Assembly (NCBI RefSeq): GCF_028737315.1 | Contig: NZ_JAQZAO010000002.1 | Span: forward strand, 610,909-674,908 | Source of the DNA: Actinomycetospora lemnae | Lineage (GTDB): Bacteria > Actinomycetota > Actinomycetes > Mycobacteriales > Pseudonocardiaceae | Direction of reading: 5' to 3' | DNA: 64,000 nucleotides | Shown: piece after piece, positions 38,001 to 46,962 of the stretch | How positions within the stretch are numbered: position 1 is the first letter of the stretch | Layout: each line of letters begins with the position of its first letter | Position numbers and translations under genes: made by a program | Notes under the pieces: generated by a model | Told to the model about the DNA's origin: nothing | Seen by the model: only the letters and a program-made list of their open reading frames with translations | Database searches by the model: none

Positions 38001-39074
38001 TCAACGGTCTCCCGCACCCAGGCGTGCGACCGCGTCCGCCCCGTACCCCGCCGCCCGCAGCGGCGCCGACACGTCCCGCTCGAGGTCGGGGCGGTAGCCG
38101 GCGAGGACGTCGGCCGGCCCCTCGACGGTGACCGACCCGAGCGCCGCCGGCAGCAGCACCGACCGCCCGCGACCCAGGCCCTCGACGTGGTCGCCGACCC
38201 GCAGCCGCACCGGGGCGCCGACGTTGGTCAGCACCGTCGCCGAGGCGACGTCGATCGCGGCGCGCCGGGCGACGCGCCAGCGGTCGAGGGCGAAGTACGG
38301 CCCGGCGGTGAGCACCACCCGCGAGACGCCGTCGTCGACGTCGATCGCGAGCCCGGGCCGGAACTCCGGGCGCGGCGCGGGGTCCCACTCCGCGAGCAGC
38401 GCCTCGATGTTCGCCCGCTGCTCGCCGGGCGGGACCGGCGAGCCGTCCTCCATGTGCCAGGGCATCGCGTGCTGCACGACGTCGGAGGTCTGCTCGATCT
38501 CGTGCACGAGGGTGTCGGGGCCGAACGAGTGCAGCGTCCCGCCCGGCACGTAGATGGTCTCGCCCGCGCGCACCGGCAGGCGGCGCAGCACGTCGTCGAA
38601 GTCGCCCGCGAGCAGGGCCTCGCGCAGGCGGTCGGCGTCGACGCCGGGCTGCGTGCCGCACAGCGCGGTCGCTCCGGGCGCGGCGTCCAGGACGTGCCAG
38701 GCCTCGGTCTTGCCCGTCGGCGTGCCCTCGAGCCGCCGGGCGGTCTCGTCGTCGGCGTGCAGGTGGACCGGGAGCGTGCCCGCGGCGTCGATGAGCTTGG
38801 TGAGGAACGGGAAGACCGCGTCGTCGCAGCCCGGCCCGAGGAGCTCCTCGGGCCAGGTCGCGACCAGCTCGCGCAGCGGCCGCCCGGCGAGCGGCCCGTC
38901 GACGACCACCGACGCCGTCCCGTCGACGTCGCTGACCTCCCACGCCTCGGCGATCCGGCCGCCGGGCAGGTCGTCGCGGCCCAGGCGGTCGACGATCGCG
39001 CGCCCGCCGAAGACGTGGCGCGCGACCGGGGTGGACAGGTGCAGTGGCAGTGAGGGCGGCCGCCGGGCCGTCAC
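38001..39074 (-). CDS. manA: Mannose-6-phosphate isomerase, class I-like cupin
   Basis: Interconverts mannose-6-P and fructose-6-P in the family. 357 residues from GTG 39074, overlapping the SDR stop (GTGA). Cupin metal-site residues: PVHLHADDETAR near 100-110, TGKTEAWHVLD, and PGGTLHSFGPDTLVHEIEQTSDVVQH. It starts FGGRAIVDRLGRDDLPGGRIAEAWEVSD, typical of shorter type I isomerases (Firmicutes style) rather than the long ManA. Mannose activation would feed PIM synthesis by PimA in this window, but the sugar specificity is inferred. Confidence 0.82.
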   Translation of the reverse strand: MTARRPPSLPLHLSTPVARHVFGGRAIVDRLGRDDLPGGRIAEAWEVSDVDGTASVVVDGPLAGRPLRELVATWPEELLGPGCDDAVFPFLTKLIDAAGTLPVHLHADDETARRLEGTPTGKTEAWHVLDAAPGATALCGTQPGVDADRLREALLAGDFDDVLRRLPVRAGETIYVPGGTLHSFGPDTLVHEIEQTSDVVQHAMPWHMEDGSPVPPGEQRANIEALLAEWDPAPRPEFRPGLAIDVDDGVSRVVLTAGPYFALDRWRVARRAAIDVASATVLTNVGAPVRLRVGDHVEGLGRGRSVLLPAALGSVTVEGPADVLAGYRPDLERDVSAPLRAAGYGADAVARLGAGDR

Positions 39075-39907
39075 AGGATCGGTGTCCCGCCGGTGACCGC
39101 GATCCGGGCCCCCGAGACGTAGCTCGCCTCGTCGGAGGCCAGCATCACGTACACCGGGGCGAGCTCGACGGGCTGGCCCGCGCGCCCCAGCGGCGTGTCC
39201 TGGCCGAAGGATTCGACGGCCTCGGCGGGCATCGTCGCGGGGATCAGCGGGGTCCAGATCGGGCCGGGCGCGACGCTGTTGGCGCGGATGCCGCGGTCGC
39301 CGTACTGGCGGGCCAGCGCGGCGGTGAAGTTGGCGATGCCGGCCTTCGTCGTGTCGTAGGCGATGAGCCCGGGCGGCGGGTTGTCGGAGTTGATCGACGT
39401 CGTGTTGATGATCGACGCCCCCGCGCCGAGGTGGGGCAGCGCGGCCTTCGTGATGTGGAACATCGCATCGAGGTTGGTGGCGATCGTGCGGTCCCACTCC
39501 TCGTCCGGGATGTCCTCGAGGCGGTCGCGGACCATCTGGAACGCCGCGTTGTTGACCAGCACGTCGAGGCGGCCGAACTCCTCGACGGTGCGGGCGACGA
39601 GGTCGCGGCACGCCTGCGGGTCGGTGAGGTCGCCGGGCAGACGCAGCGCGCGGCGGCCCGCGTCGGTGACGAGGCGCTCGACCTCCTTGCCGTCCTCCTC
39701 CTCGGCCGGCAGGTGCCCGAACGCGACGTCGGCGCCCTCGCGGGCGAAGGCGATCGCGACGGCCCGCCCGATGCCGCTGTCGCCGCCCGTGATCAGCGCG
39801 ACCTTGCCGGTCAGCCGGCCGGAGCCGGTGTAGCTCTCCTCGCCGCAGTCGCTCGGCGGCGTCATCGCGTGCTCGTACCCGGGGTGCTCCTGCTGGTGAC
39901 CACTCAT
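39071..39907 (-). CDS. Short-chain dehydrogenase/reductase (YghA/GSP39-like)
   Basis: 278 residues. NAD(P) loop KVALITGGDSGIGRAVAIAF near 35-54, NNAAF, catalytic Ser in INTTSINSDN and YDTTKAG (Tyr/Lys near 180-184). The long N-terminus with a YTGSGRLTGK lead-in matches the YghA/general stress protein 39 subgroup, which is usually osmotic- or ethanol-stress induced. Substrate unknown. It overlaps the ManA-like gene by 4 bases, so the two are co-expressed. Confidence 0.88.
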   Translation of the reverse strand: MSGHQQEHPGYEHAMTPPSDCGEESYTGSGRLTGKVALITGGDSGIGRAVAIAFAREGADVAFGHLPAEEEDGKEVERLVTDAGRRALRLPGDLTDPQACRDLVARTVEEFGRLDVLVNNAAFQMVRDRLEDIPDEEWDRTIATNLDAMFHITKAALPHLGAGASIINTTSINSDNPPPGLIAYDTTKAGIANFTAALARQYGDRGIRANSVAPGPIWTPLIPATMPAEAVESFGQDTPLGRAGQPVELAPVYVMLASDEASYVSGARIAVTGGTPIL

Positions 39908-39944
39908 CCGGTGGGGGTCACCGATCGGGCGGCGCGATATCCGT

Positions 39945-40409
39945 CTAGCCGCCGGTCCCGCCCGGATCCCCGAAGCGGGCCCGGTACTCGTCGAGGTGCT
40001 GGGAGGCGCACATGCGCTCCTCCTGCTGGCCCTGGGCCTGGGCCATGCACTCGTCGAGGGTCAGGCCCTCGCCGAACGTGCCGATGCCGAGCAGGCCGGG
40101 CACGACCAGCCACGCCCCGACGATCAGCCCCACGAGGGCGAGCACGAAGCCACCGAGCGACATCCCGCCGCTGCGCTGCGGGTCGTGGAACGCGCGCCGC
40201 GAGCCGATGAACCCCACGACCAGCCCGACCAGGCCCAGCACGAGGGCGACCCAGCCCAGCCAGTCCATGCCGGCCCACAGGGCCGCGGTCAGCCCCGTCC
40301 CCGCGGCGACGAGGCCGAGGGCGAGCGCGGCGGTGCCGAGCCCGCCGTCGCGCTCACGCGGGTCCCGCTGGTCGCGGTCCTGCCGGGCAGGGGGCGGCGC
40401 CGACGTCAT
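39945..40409 (-). CDS. Small membrane protein with C-terminal C-x12-C motif (paralogue 1)
   Basis: 154 residues. A hydrophilic N-terminus is followed by three hydrophobic segments (about 25-45, 48-69, 84-106). Between the second and third is GSRRAFHD. The tail LTLDECMAQAQGQQEERMC-ASQHLDEYRARF carries two Cys twelve residues apart. The next gene upstream encodes a paralogue with the same order of parts (GARRAFHD, then LTLDQCMAQ...MCKSQHLAEFNQRYP). DUF4190-like in layout; no function known. Confidence 0.72.
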   Translation of the reverse strand: MTSAPPPARQDRDQRDPRERDGGLGTAALALGLVAAGTGLTAALWAGMDWLGWVALVLGLVGLVVGFIGSRRAFHDPQRSGGMSLGGFVLALVGLIVGAWLVVPGLLGIGTFGEGLTLDECMAQAQGQQEERMCASQHLDEYRARFGDPGGTGG

Positions 40410-40431
40410 GCCGGCATCGTGCCAGCGGCCC

Positions 40432-41004
40432 TCACTCGGCGGCGTTCGGGTAGCGCTGGTTGAACTCGGCGAGGTGCTGCGACTTGCACATGTGCATCTC
40501 GCGCGCCGTCGTCGACTGGGCCATGCACTGGTCGAGCGTCAGCCCGTCGCCGAACCCGCCGGAGCCGAAGAGCGTCGGCCACACGACGACCGCGCCGACG
40601 ACGAGCCCGACGGCGCCCGCGACGAGCCCGCCGAGCGACGACGCGCCGTCCGTCGCGAGGTCGTGGAACGCGCGCCGCGCCCCCAGGTAGCCGGCGATCA
40701 CCGCGGGCAGCCCCAGCACCACGCCCGCCCAGCCGGTCCAGCACGTGGCGGCGGCGAGCAGGCCGAGCACCAGCGCCGGGGTGCCCATGCCGTTGCGCCG
40801 GGTGGGCTCCTCGACCGGTTCGGGCTCCTCGGCGGGCTGCCGGCGGGCAGGGGCGGGTGCGGCGGGGGGCTGGTCCCCCACCGCCCGCATCACGTCGGTC
40901 CGGGCGTCCGGGTCGACGGGTGCCTCCGACGGGGGCTGCGACGGGGCCTGCGCCTGTCCCTGGAGGTCGACCAGCCGGCGCGGGGAGCCGTGCGAGGTGG
41001 TCAT
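40432..41004 (-). CDS. Small membrane protein with C-terminal C-x12-C motif (paralogue 2)
   Basis: 190 residues. The first 70 residues are a Pro/Ala/Glu-rich cytoplasmic segment, longer than in paralogue 1. Three hydrophobic segments follow (about 75-93, 94-108, 122-145), then GDGLTLDQCMAQ and MCKSQHLAEFNQRYP with the same C-x12-C spacing. The two genes are 22 bp apart and share motif order, so they arose by tandem duplication. It follows pdxS in the same direction. Confidence 0.72.
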   Translation of the reverse strand: MTTSHGSPRRLVDLQGQAQAPSQPPSEAPVDPDARTDVMRAVGDQPPAAPAPARRQPAEEPEPVEEPTRRNGMGTPALVLGLLAAATCWTGWAGVVLGLPAVIAGYLGARRAFHDLATDGASSLGGLVAGAVGLVVGAVVVWPTLFGSGGFGDGLTLDQCMAQSTTAREMHMCKSQHLAEFNQRYPNAAE

Positions 41005-41047
41005 CGTGCCGATCGTCCCACGCGCCGGTGTGATCGTCCGGTGAGCC

Positions 41048-41950
41048 TCACCAGCCGCGGGTGGCGAGCCGCTCCGAGTCGGGCATGTCGGCGGTGGTGC
41101 GCCCGACCATCGCCTCGCCGAGCCCCGCCGAGACCTTGGCGATGACGTCCGGGTCGTCGTGGAAGGTCGTCGCCCGCACGATCGCCTCGGCGCGGCGCGC
41201 CGGGTCGCCGGACTTGAAGATGCCCGAGCCGACGAACACGCCCTCGGCGCCGAGCTGCATCATCATCGCGGCGTCGGCGGGGGTCGCGATGCCGCCCGCG
41301 GTGAACAGCACCACCGGCAGGCGCCCGGACTCGGCGACCTCCTGCACCAGCGTCACCGGCGCGCGCAGCTCCTTGGCGGCGGCGTAGAGCTCCTGGGCGT
41401 CCATGCGCGACAGCGCCCGGATCTCCGACCGGATCGCCCGCATGTGCCGGGTGGCCTCGACGACGTTGCCGGTGCCGGCCTCGCCCTTCGAGCGGATCAT
41501 CGCCGCGCCCTCGCCGATGCGCCGCAGCGCCTCGCCGAGGTTGGTCGCCCCGCACACGAACGGCACGGTGAACGCCCACTTGTCGATGTGGTGGGCCTCG
41601 TCGGCGGGGGTGAGCACCTCGGACTCGTCGACGTAGTCGACGCCGAGCGACTGCAGCACCTGCGCCTCGACGAAGTGGCCGATGCGGGCCTTGGCCATCA
41701 CCGGGATCGAGACGGCGTCGACGATGCCGCGCACCATGTCGGGGTCGGACATCCGGGCGACACCCCCGTCGGCGCGGATGTCGGCGGGCACGCGCTCGAG
41801 GGCCATGACGGCCACGGCGCCGGCGTCCTCGGCGATCCTCGCCTGCTCGGGGGTGACCACGTCCATGATCACGCCGCCCTTGAGCATGTCGGCGAGGCCG
41901 CGCTTGACCCCTCCGGTGCCGGTGGTGTGAGCGGTGTCGGGCCTGGTCAC
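41048..41950 (-). CDS. pdxS: Pyridoxal 5'-phosphate synthase subunit PdxS
   Basis: Builds PLP from ribose-5-P, glyceraldehyde-3-P and ammonia delivered by PdxT. 300 residues from GTG 41950, with GGAGG six bases upstream. Highly conserved core: [65 protein letters not shown] and [10 protein letters not shown]. All expected lysines are present. It heads the run of genes that ends with pdxT. Confidence 0.97.
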   Translation of the reverse strand: MTRPDTAHTTGTGGVKRGLADMLKGGVIMDVVTPEQARIAEDAGAVAVMALERVPADIRADGGVARMSDPDMVRGIVDAVSIPVMAKARIGHFVEAQVLQSLGVDYVDESEVLTPADEAHHIDKWAFTVPFVCGATNLGEALRRIGEGAAMIRSKGEAGTGNVVEATRHMRAIRSEIRALSRMDAQELYAAAKELRAPVTLVQEVAESGRLPVVLFTAGGIATPADAAMMMQLGAEGVFVGSGIFKSGDPARRAEAIVRATTFHDDPDVIAKVSAGLGEAMVGRTTADMPDSERLATRGW

Positions 41951-42059
41951 GGTGGTCCTCCGGTGCGCGTACGACGGCTGTGTCGGTTGAGGGGTCCCCC
42001 GCGATCGTACGGCCGGGTGAGGTCCGGGTGACGTGATGCGGTGCACCCTGCGCGCACCC

Positions 42060-42656
42060 TCACCGCAGGGCGTCGAGCATCGCGGCGAGCTCCGTCCACG
42101 CCGGCTCGAGCGCGTCCGGCTCGTCGGCGAGCCACAGGGCCGCCTCGTTCATGGCCCCGCCGAGGAGGTGCGCGAGCGGGGCGACGGGGCGCGGCGCCAG
42201 CAGACCCCGCGCGACGAGGCCCTCGAGCGCCTCGACGAGGTGGCGCTGCGAGGTCGCCTCGTCCAGCGCGCGCCACTGCGCCCACCCGAGCACCGCGGGG
42301 CCGTCGACGAGAGCGATCCGGACCCGGGCGGGGTCGGTGCTCGCCACGAGGAAGGCCCGACACCCGGCCCGCAGCTGCGCCCACGGGTCGTCGCCCGCCG
42401 CCCGCGCCGCCGTGACGACGGCGTCCGCGACCTCGTCCAGGACCTCGCCGAGCACCGCCCGGAACAGCGCGGTCTTGCCGTCGAACTGGTGGTACAGCGC
42501 GCCCTTGGTGACGCCCGCGGCCGCGACGATCTCGGCCAGGCCGACGTCGCCGTAGCCGCGCGTGGCGAACAGCGTGCGTGCCGCCCCGACGAGCGTGCGA
42601 CGCGTGCGCGCCTTCTGCTCGACCCGCACCCCGGCCACGACGCCTCCCCGCCCCAC
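42060..42656 (-). CDS. TetR family transcriptional regulator
   Basis: 198 residues (GTG 42656; a start a few codons in is also possible). The N-terminal HTH reads [18 protein letters not shown] then [21 protein letters not shown], the standard TetR form. The ligand-binding part is unassigned ([32 protein letters not shown]). It faces the glyoxalase-like gene across 62 bp that hold two near-identical palindromes, so it most likely represses itself and that gene. Confidence 0.9.
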   Translation of the reverse strand: MGRGGVVAGVRVEQKARTRRTLVGAARTLFATRGYGDVGLAEIVAAAGVTKGALYHQFDGKTALFRAVLGEVLDEVADAVVTAARAAGDDPWAQLRAGCRAFLVASTDPARVRIALVDGPAVLGWAQWRALDEATSQRHLVEALEGLVARGLLAPRPVAPLAHLLGGAMNEAALWLADEPDALEPAWTELAAMLDALR

Positions 42657-42659
42657 TTG

Positions 42660-42676
42660 ACGTACCGATGGTACGT
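42660..42676. promoter_or_regulatory. TetR operator, site 1
   Basis: ACGTACC-GAT-GGTACGT, a perfect 7-3-7 palindrome, 3 bp from the TetR start codon. Confidence 0.8.
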
Positions 42677-42688
42677 GAGCACCATCTG

Positions 42689-42705
42689 ACGTACCAAAGG
42701 TACGC
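42689..42705. promoter_or_regulatory. TetR operator, site 2
   Basis: ACGTACC-AAA-GGTACGC, the same palindrome with one arm mismatch, centred 29 bp from site 1 and 13 bp before the glyoxalase-like ATG. Confidence 0.8.
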
Positions 42706-42718
42706 GAAAGGAACCGTC

Positions 42719-43123
42719 ATGGACCCGACCGGCTTCTACCCCGTCCTCGGTGTCGCCGACGTGGAGGCCTCGCGGCGCTTCTGGGTCGAGCACTTCGGCT
42801 TCGAGGTCGTCTTCGCCGTCGACTGGTACGTCAGCCTGCGCCGCGGCCACCACGAGCTGGCGTTCGTCGCCGCCGACCACCCGACCGTGCCCGCCGGCTT
42901 CCGCGCGGAGGTCCGCGGGCTGCTGCTCAACGTCGAGGTGCCCGACGTCGACGCGGAGTACCAGCGCCTCGTCGTCCGCGGGAGCCTGCGCCCCGAGCTC
43001 GACCTGCGCTCCGAGGAGTTCGGCCAGCGCCACTTCATCGTCGCCGACCCGGCCGGCGTGCTCGTCGACGTGATCACCGAGATCCCGGTCGGGGCCGCGT
43101 ACGAGGAGGCGGTCGTGGGCTAG
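42719..43123 (+). CDS. Glyoxalase/bleomycin-resistance (VOC) family protein
   Basis: 134 residues, ATG 42719 behind GAAAGGAA. Single VOC module pair: [42 protein letters not shown] and [20 protein letters not shown]. Metal-ligand positions are not all evident, so it may bind rather than transform its ligand. It is controlled, by position, by the divergent TetR. Its TAG stop shares a CTAG with the convergent LemA-Nudix gene. Confidence 0.85.
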   Translation: MDPTGFYPVLGVADVEASRRFWVEHFGFEVVFAVDWYVSLRRGHHELAFVAADHPTVPAGFRAEVRGLLLNVEVPDVDAEYQRLVVRGSLRPELDLRSEEFGQRHFIVADPAGVLVDVITEIPVGAAYEEAVVG

Positions 43124-44172
43124 TGGATCGCGAGCGGCACCGGGCCCGGCTCGAGGGCGCGCGGGTCGGCGAGCAGGTCGGGCAGCTGGTGCGGGTGTAC
43201 GACGTCGAGGGTCACCGCGAGCTCGGCCGGGGTCCACCAGCGGTGCCCGCGCACGGTCCGGGCCTCGTGCTCGGTGAACGCGGTCGCGTCGATGTCGCCG
43301 GACGGGACGTGCACGGCGTGGAAGAGCTCGCGCCCGGCGTAGGTGGTGCCGTCAGCCTCGAAGACCACCTCGCGCACCCACAGCGGCCCGCGGACCTGCT
43401 CGGTGTCCACGGCGAGGCCCGTCTCCTCCCCCACCGTGCGCGCGACGGCGGCCGCGGGGTCCTCGCCCGTCGCGACGCCGCCGCCGGGGGCGAACCAGAA
43501 CGCCTCCGCCGGCCGGGCCGGGTCGACGCCCTCGAACAACAGCACCCGCCCGTCGTCGTCGACGACCACCGCCCGCACCGCGTCCTGCGCCACGCGCACC
43601 GCGGCGGGCTCGAGCACGACGCCGTCGGGACCCGGCTCGGCGATCTCGAAGTACGGGGGCATCGGGGCCGTGCCGGCGAGGCGCAGCCAGCGCACCATCC
43701 GCCGCCCGCGCAGGGCGCGGGTGTCACGCACCGCGTCGTTGTAGATGCGCCGCGCGACGGAGATCCGAGCGTGGACGTCGGCGAGCTCGGCGGCGAGGTC
43801 GGCGGGCAGGGCCGCGGTGTCGAGCGGGGCCAGCGCGCGGGTGAGGTCGTTCTCGGTCTCCTCGCGCTCGGCGTCGAGGACACCCTCGCCGGCGGCGCGC
43901 GTCGCGGTGGCCGCCCGGGCCGCGGACCGCAGGGCCCGCCGGTCGGCGTCGGCGAGCGCCACGGGGCCGGCCGTCGCGGCGATCGCCCGGACGATGGCCG
44001 CGCGCCGGTCGAGCACGGCCGCGAGCCCCGCGGCCGCGGCGTCGGTGCGCACGTGCAACCGGTCCAGCCGGCGGGCCCGGCCGATCAGCACGGCCGCGGT
44101 GACGATCACCAGCAGCAGCACCGCGGTGACGACGATGACCACCAGCACGCCGGTGGGGCCGAGGAGGGTCAC
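43120..44172 (-). CDS. LemA-like / Nudix hydrolase fusion
   Basis: 350 residues. One N-terminal membrane span ([22 protein letters not shown] near 9-30, here split as [13 protein letters not shown] and VIVTAAVLI) leads into a LemA-like helical domain ending [17 protein letters not shown]...[10 protein letters not shown] Nudix domain follows: [19 protein letters not shown] and [14 protein letters not shown], the Nudix box with E-E-x-G. The M. tuberculosis homologue of this position (Rv2609c) has the same place after pimA, so the gene belongs to the backbone. GTG 44172 overlaps the pimA stop (GTGA). Substrate unknown. Confidence 0.85.
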   Translation of the reverse strand: MTLLGPTGVLVVIVVTAVLLLVIVTAAVLIGRARRLDRLHVRTDAAAAGLAAVLDRRAAIVRAIAATAGPVALADADRRALRSAARAATATRAAGEGVLDAEREETENDLTRALAPLDTAALPADLAAELADVHARISVARRIYNDAVRDTRALRGRRMVRWLRLAGTAPMPPYFEIAEPGPDGVVLEPAAVRVAQDAVRAVVVDDDGRVLLFEGVDPARPAEAFWFAPGGGVATGEDPAAAVARTVGEETGLAVDTEQVRGPLWVREVVFEADGTTYAGRELFHAVHVPSGDIDATAFTEHEARTVRGHRWWTPAELAVTLDVVHPHQLPDLLADPRALEPGPVPLAIH

Positions 44173-45380
44173 GGGGAGGACGGTAGGTCGTGGCCCGCGC
44201 CGGCCGGCGCGCGGTCCGCCCTTCTCGGGAGCGGACTCGCCCCCACGCGGCGGGGATCGGCCGCCACGGCCACCTCGTACACCCGCAGGACGGCGGCGGC
44301 GACGACCGACCAGTCGAACGCCGCCACGCGACGCCGGCCGGCGGTGCGCAGGGCGTCGCGCCGGGCGGGGTCGTCGAGCAGCGCGGCGATCGCCGCGCCC
44401 CACGCCGCGGCGTCCCCGCTGCGCACCGCGACGCCCGCCGGCGGCTCGCCGAGCACGCGGCGGAACGCGTCGATGTCGCTCGCGACCACCGGCGCCCCGG
44501 CCGCCATGCCCTCGGCGAGCACGACCCCGAAGCTCTCGCCGCCCGTGTTGGGCGTCGCGAGCAGGTCCACCGAGGCGAGCATCGAGGCCTTGGTCGGCTC
44601 GTCGACCGCGCCGAGGAGCTCGATGCGGTCGGCGAGCTCCGGGCCCGCCTGCTCGCGCAGCTCGTCCTCGTCACCCCGGCCCACCACGACGAGCCGCAGG
44701 TCGGGACGGGTCGTGGCCAGCGGGCGCAGCGCCTCGAGCAGCAGCGGCATCCCCTTGCGCGGCTCGGTGTAGCGGCCGACGAAGCCGACCGTCGCCCCGT
44801 TCCCGTGGTGGGCGTGCCCGGGCAGCGGCGGCGCGTCGGCGAAGGCGGCGACGTCCACGCCGTTGGGGATCTCGACGGCGTCGCCCCCGAGGTGCTCGAC
44901 GTAGACCTGGCGCGCCAGCGGCGACACCGCGATCCGGGCGGTGACGCGCTCGAGCAGCGGGCGCAGCACCGGCTCGAAGAAGGTCATGGTGCGCGAGCGC
45001 GGGGTCGAGGTGTGGAACGTCGCCACCACCGGGCCGACCCGATCCTCCTGGCTGGCCACGACCAGCGCGAGGAACGACAGGCTCGGCGCGGTGGGCTCGT
45101 GGACGTGCAGGACGTCGAAGTCGCCGTCGCGCAGCCACCGCCGGACCCGCGCGAGCGACACCGGCCCGAACGTCAGCCGGGCGACCGAGCCGTTGTACGG
45201 GATGCCGAGCGAGCGCCCCGCGCGCGTCACCCCCGCCGGCACCGGGGTGTCCTCGCCGGCCGGCGCGAGCACGTCGACGCGGTGGCCCAGGCCCGTCAGC
45301 GCGCGGGCGAGGTCGAGGACGTGCGCCTGGACCCCGCCGGCCACGTCCAGCGAGTACGGACACACGATCCCGATGCGCAT
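44169..45380 (-). CDS. pimA: Phosphatidylinositol alpha-mannosyltransferase PimA
   Basis: GDP-mannose-dependent GT4 enzyme that adds the first mannose to phosphatidylinositol on the inner membrane face. 403 residues: MRIGIVCPYSLDVAGGVQAH, VLHVHEPTAPSLSFLAL, ATFHTS, GFVGRYTEPRKGMPLL and the E-x7-E motif ESFGVVLAEGMAAGAPVV. Normally directly follows patA; here the trehalose cassette separates them. There is no ribosome site before ATG 45380, and a TAGGCT lies 10 bp upstream, so it may now be transcribed alone as a leaderless mRNA. Confidence 0.94.
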   Translation of the reverse strand: MRIGIVCPYSLDVAGGVQAHVLDLARALTGLGHRVDVLAPAGEDTPVPAGVTRAGRSLGIPYNGSVARLTFGPVSLARVRRWLRDGDFDVLHVHEPTAPSLSFLALVVASQEDRVGPVVATFHTSTPRSRTMTFFEPVLRPLLERVTARIAVSPLARQVYVEHLGGDAVEIPNGVDVAAFADAPPLPGHAHHGNGATVGFVGRYTEPRKGMPLLLEALRPLATTRPDLRLVVVGRGDEDELREQAGPELADRIELLGAVDEPTKASMLASVDLLATPNTGGESFGVVLAEGMAAGAPVVASDIDAFRRVLGEPPAGVAVRSGDAAAWGAAIAALLDDPARRDALRTAGRRRVAAFDWSVVAAAVLRVYEVAVAADPRRVGASPLPRRADRAPAGAGHDLPSSP

Positions 45381-45389
45381 GGCGCGCCC

Positions 45390-45395
45390 AGCCTA
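45390..45395 (-). promoter_or_regulatory. Candidate -10 (TAGGCT) for leaderless pimA
   Basis: TAGGCT on the coding strand ends 9 bp before the ATG of pimA, with no ribosome-binding site between. A start site 6-7 bases downstream would be 2-4 bases from the start codon. Confidence 0.45.
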
Positions 45396-45446
45396 ACGAC
45401 GGCCGCGTGGGCTCCCCGTCGCGGCCCGGGGCCTTGAGCAGCAGGA

Positions 45447-45478
45447 CGAGGGGCACCCCGCACAGGAGGTGCCCCTCG
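45447..45478. terminator. Hairpin with 11-bp perfect stem after the sugar cassette
   Basis: CGAGGGGCACC, 10-base loop, GGTGCCCCTCG. It lies 36 bp beyond the stop of the sugar-porter gene and before pimA, so it closes the trehalose cassette transcript. Confidence 0.85.
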
Positions 45479-45481
45479 GCC

Positions 45482-45511
45482 GGGTGATCAGCGGCGGGGT
45501 GATCAGCGGCG
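45482..45511. repeat. Two tandem 15-bp units beyond the sugar-porter stop
   Basis: GGGTGATCAGCGGCG occurs twice head to tail immediately after the transporter stop codon and each copy carries another in-frame-type TGA. Recent small duplication. Confidence 0.85.
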
Positions 45512-45513
45512 GG

Positions 45514-46962
45514 TCAGCCGACCATCTCCTCGAGCTCCTTGCCCTTCGTCTCCTGCACGTAGCGGCTGACGAAGAAGAAGGAGATCAGGGCCATGGCCGC
45601 GTAGATGCCGTAGGCGAACGCCAGGCTGAGGTCGGCGAGGGCCTGGAACGTCACCGTGACCACGAAGTTCGCCAACCACTGCGCGGCCGCGGCGACGGCG
45701 AGCGCGGCGGCCCGCAGCCAGTTCGGGAAGATCTCGCCGAGCAGCACCCAGACGACCGGGCCCCACGTGACCGCGAAGGAGACCACGTAGAGGTTCGCGG
45801 CGACCAGGGCGACCGGGCCCCAGACGCCGGGCAGGCTCGGCGACAGCTCACCGTCGGCCCCGACCGTCTCGACGGCCTGCGAGAACGCGACGGCCATGAT
45901 CGTCAGCGTCACGACCATGCCGGCCGAGCCGCCGAGCAGCATCGGCTTCCGGCCGACCTTGTCGACGATGAGGATGGCGACGATCGTCGACACGACGTTG
46001 ATCAGGGCGTTGATCACCGACGCGGTGAACGAGTCCTGCTCGGAGAAGCCGACGGCCTGCCACAGCGTCGTCGAGTAGTAGAAGATCACGTTGATGCCGA
46101 CGAACTGCTGGAAGACCGACAGCAGGATGCCGACCCACACGATCGGGCGCAGGCCGGTGCCGGGCGCGGTGAGGTCGCGCAGGCTGGGCTTGTCCTCGCG
46201 GCGCAGCGTCTCGGCGATCTCGGCGATCTTGGGCTGGACGGCGTCGACGCTCGTCCCGTTGACGCTCGCCAGCACGCGCGCGGCCTCCTCGTTGCGTTGC
46301 TTGGCGACGAGGTAGCGCGGCGACTCGGGGATCCGCAGGGCGAGGACCGCGTAGATGATCGCCGGGATGACGCCGACGATGAACATCCAGCGCCACGCCT
46401 CGGCACCCAGGAACAGCACGTTGGCCGCCGACCCGGCGCCGTAGGCGAGCAGGGCGTCCGAGAGCAGCGCGACGAAGATGCCGAGCACGATGGCCATCTG
46501 CTGCAGCGAGGCCAGGCGTCCGCGGATGTGGGCGGGCGCGATCTCGGCGATGTAGGCGGGCGCGATCACCGAGGCGATGCCGATGCCGATGCCGGCGATG
46601 AAGCGCCAGAGGATGAGGTCCCACACCGCGAACGCGAGGCCGGACAGCACGGAGCTGATGGCGAACGCAGCGGCGGCGATGAGCATGACGCGGACGCGCC
46701 CGTAGCGGTCGGCCGTCGGGCCGGCGAACCAGGCGCCGACGGCCGAGCCGAGCAGCGCCACCGCCACGGCGAAGCCGGACAGGAACGGGCTGTTCTCCAG
46801 CCCGAACTGTGCGTTGATGGCCTCGACGGCGCCGTTGATGACGCTCGAGTCGAAGCCGAAGAGGAAGCCGCCGACGGCGGCGACGATGGAGATGAGGATC
46901 GCCTTGGCGGTCGTCTTCTCCCGTGAGCCGGGCGCGCCCGACCCCGATCCTGGACTGGTCAT
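45514..46962 (-). CDS. Sugar porter family MFS transporter
   Basis: 482 residues, twelve predicted membrane spans, probably a proton-coupled hexose importer. Sugar-porter signatures: DRYGRVRVM after span 2, RFIAGIGIGIASVIAPAYIAE, PESPRYLV before span 7, FQQFVGINVIFYYS, DKVGRKPMLLGG, WGPVVWVLLGEIFPNWLRA and ETKGKELEEM. ATG overlaps the glucokinase stop (ATGA), so imported glucose would be phosphorylated by the adjacent kinase. It is the last gene of the cassette; a strong hairpin follows. Confidence 0.93.
   Translation of the reverse strand: MTSPGSGSGAPGSREKTTAKAILISIVAAVGGFLFGFDSSVINGAVEAINAQFGLENSPFLSGFAVAVALLGSAVGAWFAGPTADRYGRVRVMLIAAAAFAISSVLSGLAFAVWDLILWRFIAGIGIGIASVIAPAYIAEIAPAHIRGRLASLQQMAIVLGIFVALLSDALLAYGAGSAANVLFLGAEAWRWMFIVGVIPAIIYAVLALRIPESPRYLVAKQRNEEAARVLASVNGTSVDAVQPKIAEIAETLRREDKPSLRDLTAPGTGLRPIVWVGILLSVFQQFVGINVIFYYSTTLWQAVGFSEQDSFTASVINALINVVSTIVAILIVDKVGRKPMLLGGSAGMVVTLTIMAVAFSQAVETVGADGELSPSLPGVWGPVALVAANLYVVSFAVTWGPVVWVLLGEIFPNWLRAAALAVAAAAQWLANFVVTVTFQALADLSLAFAYGIYAAMALISFFFVSRYVQETKGKELEEMVG

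Noticed and set aside
41040..41052. Small palindrome GGTGAGCCTCACC at the pdxS stop as a further hairpin-family member
   Set aside because: The stem is only five base pairs with a three-base loop, not comparable to the 12-18-bp arms of the other three.
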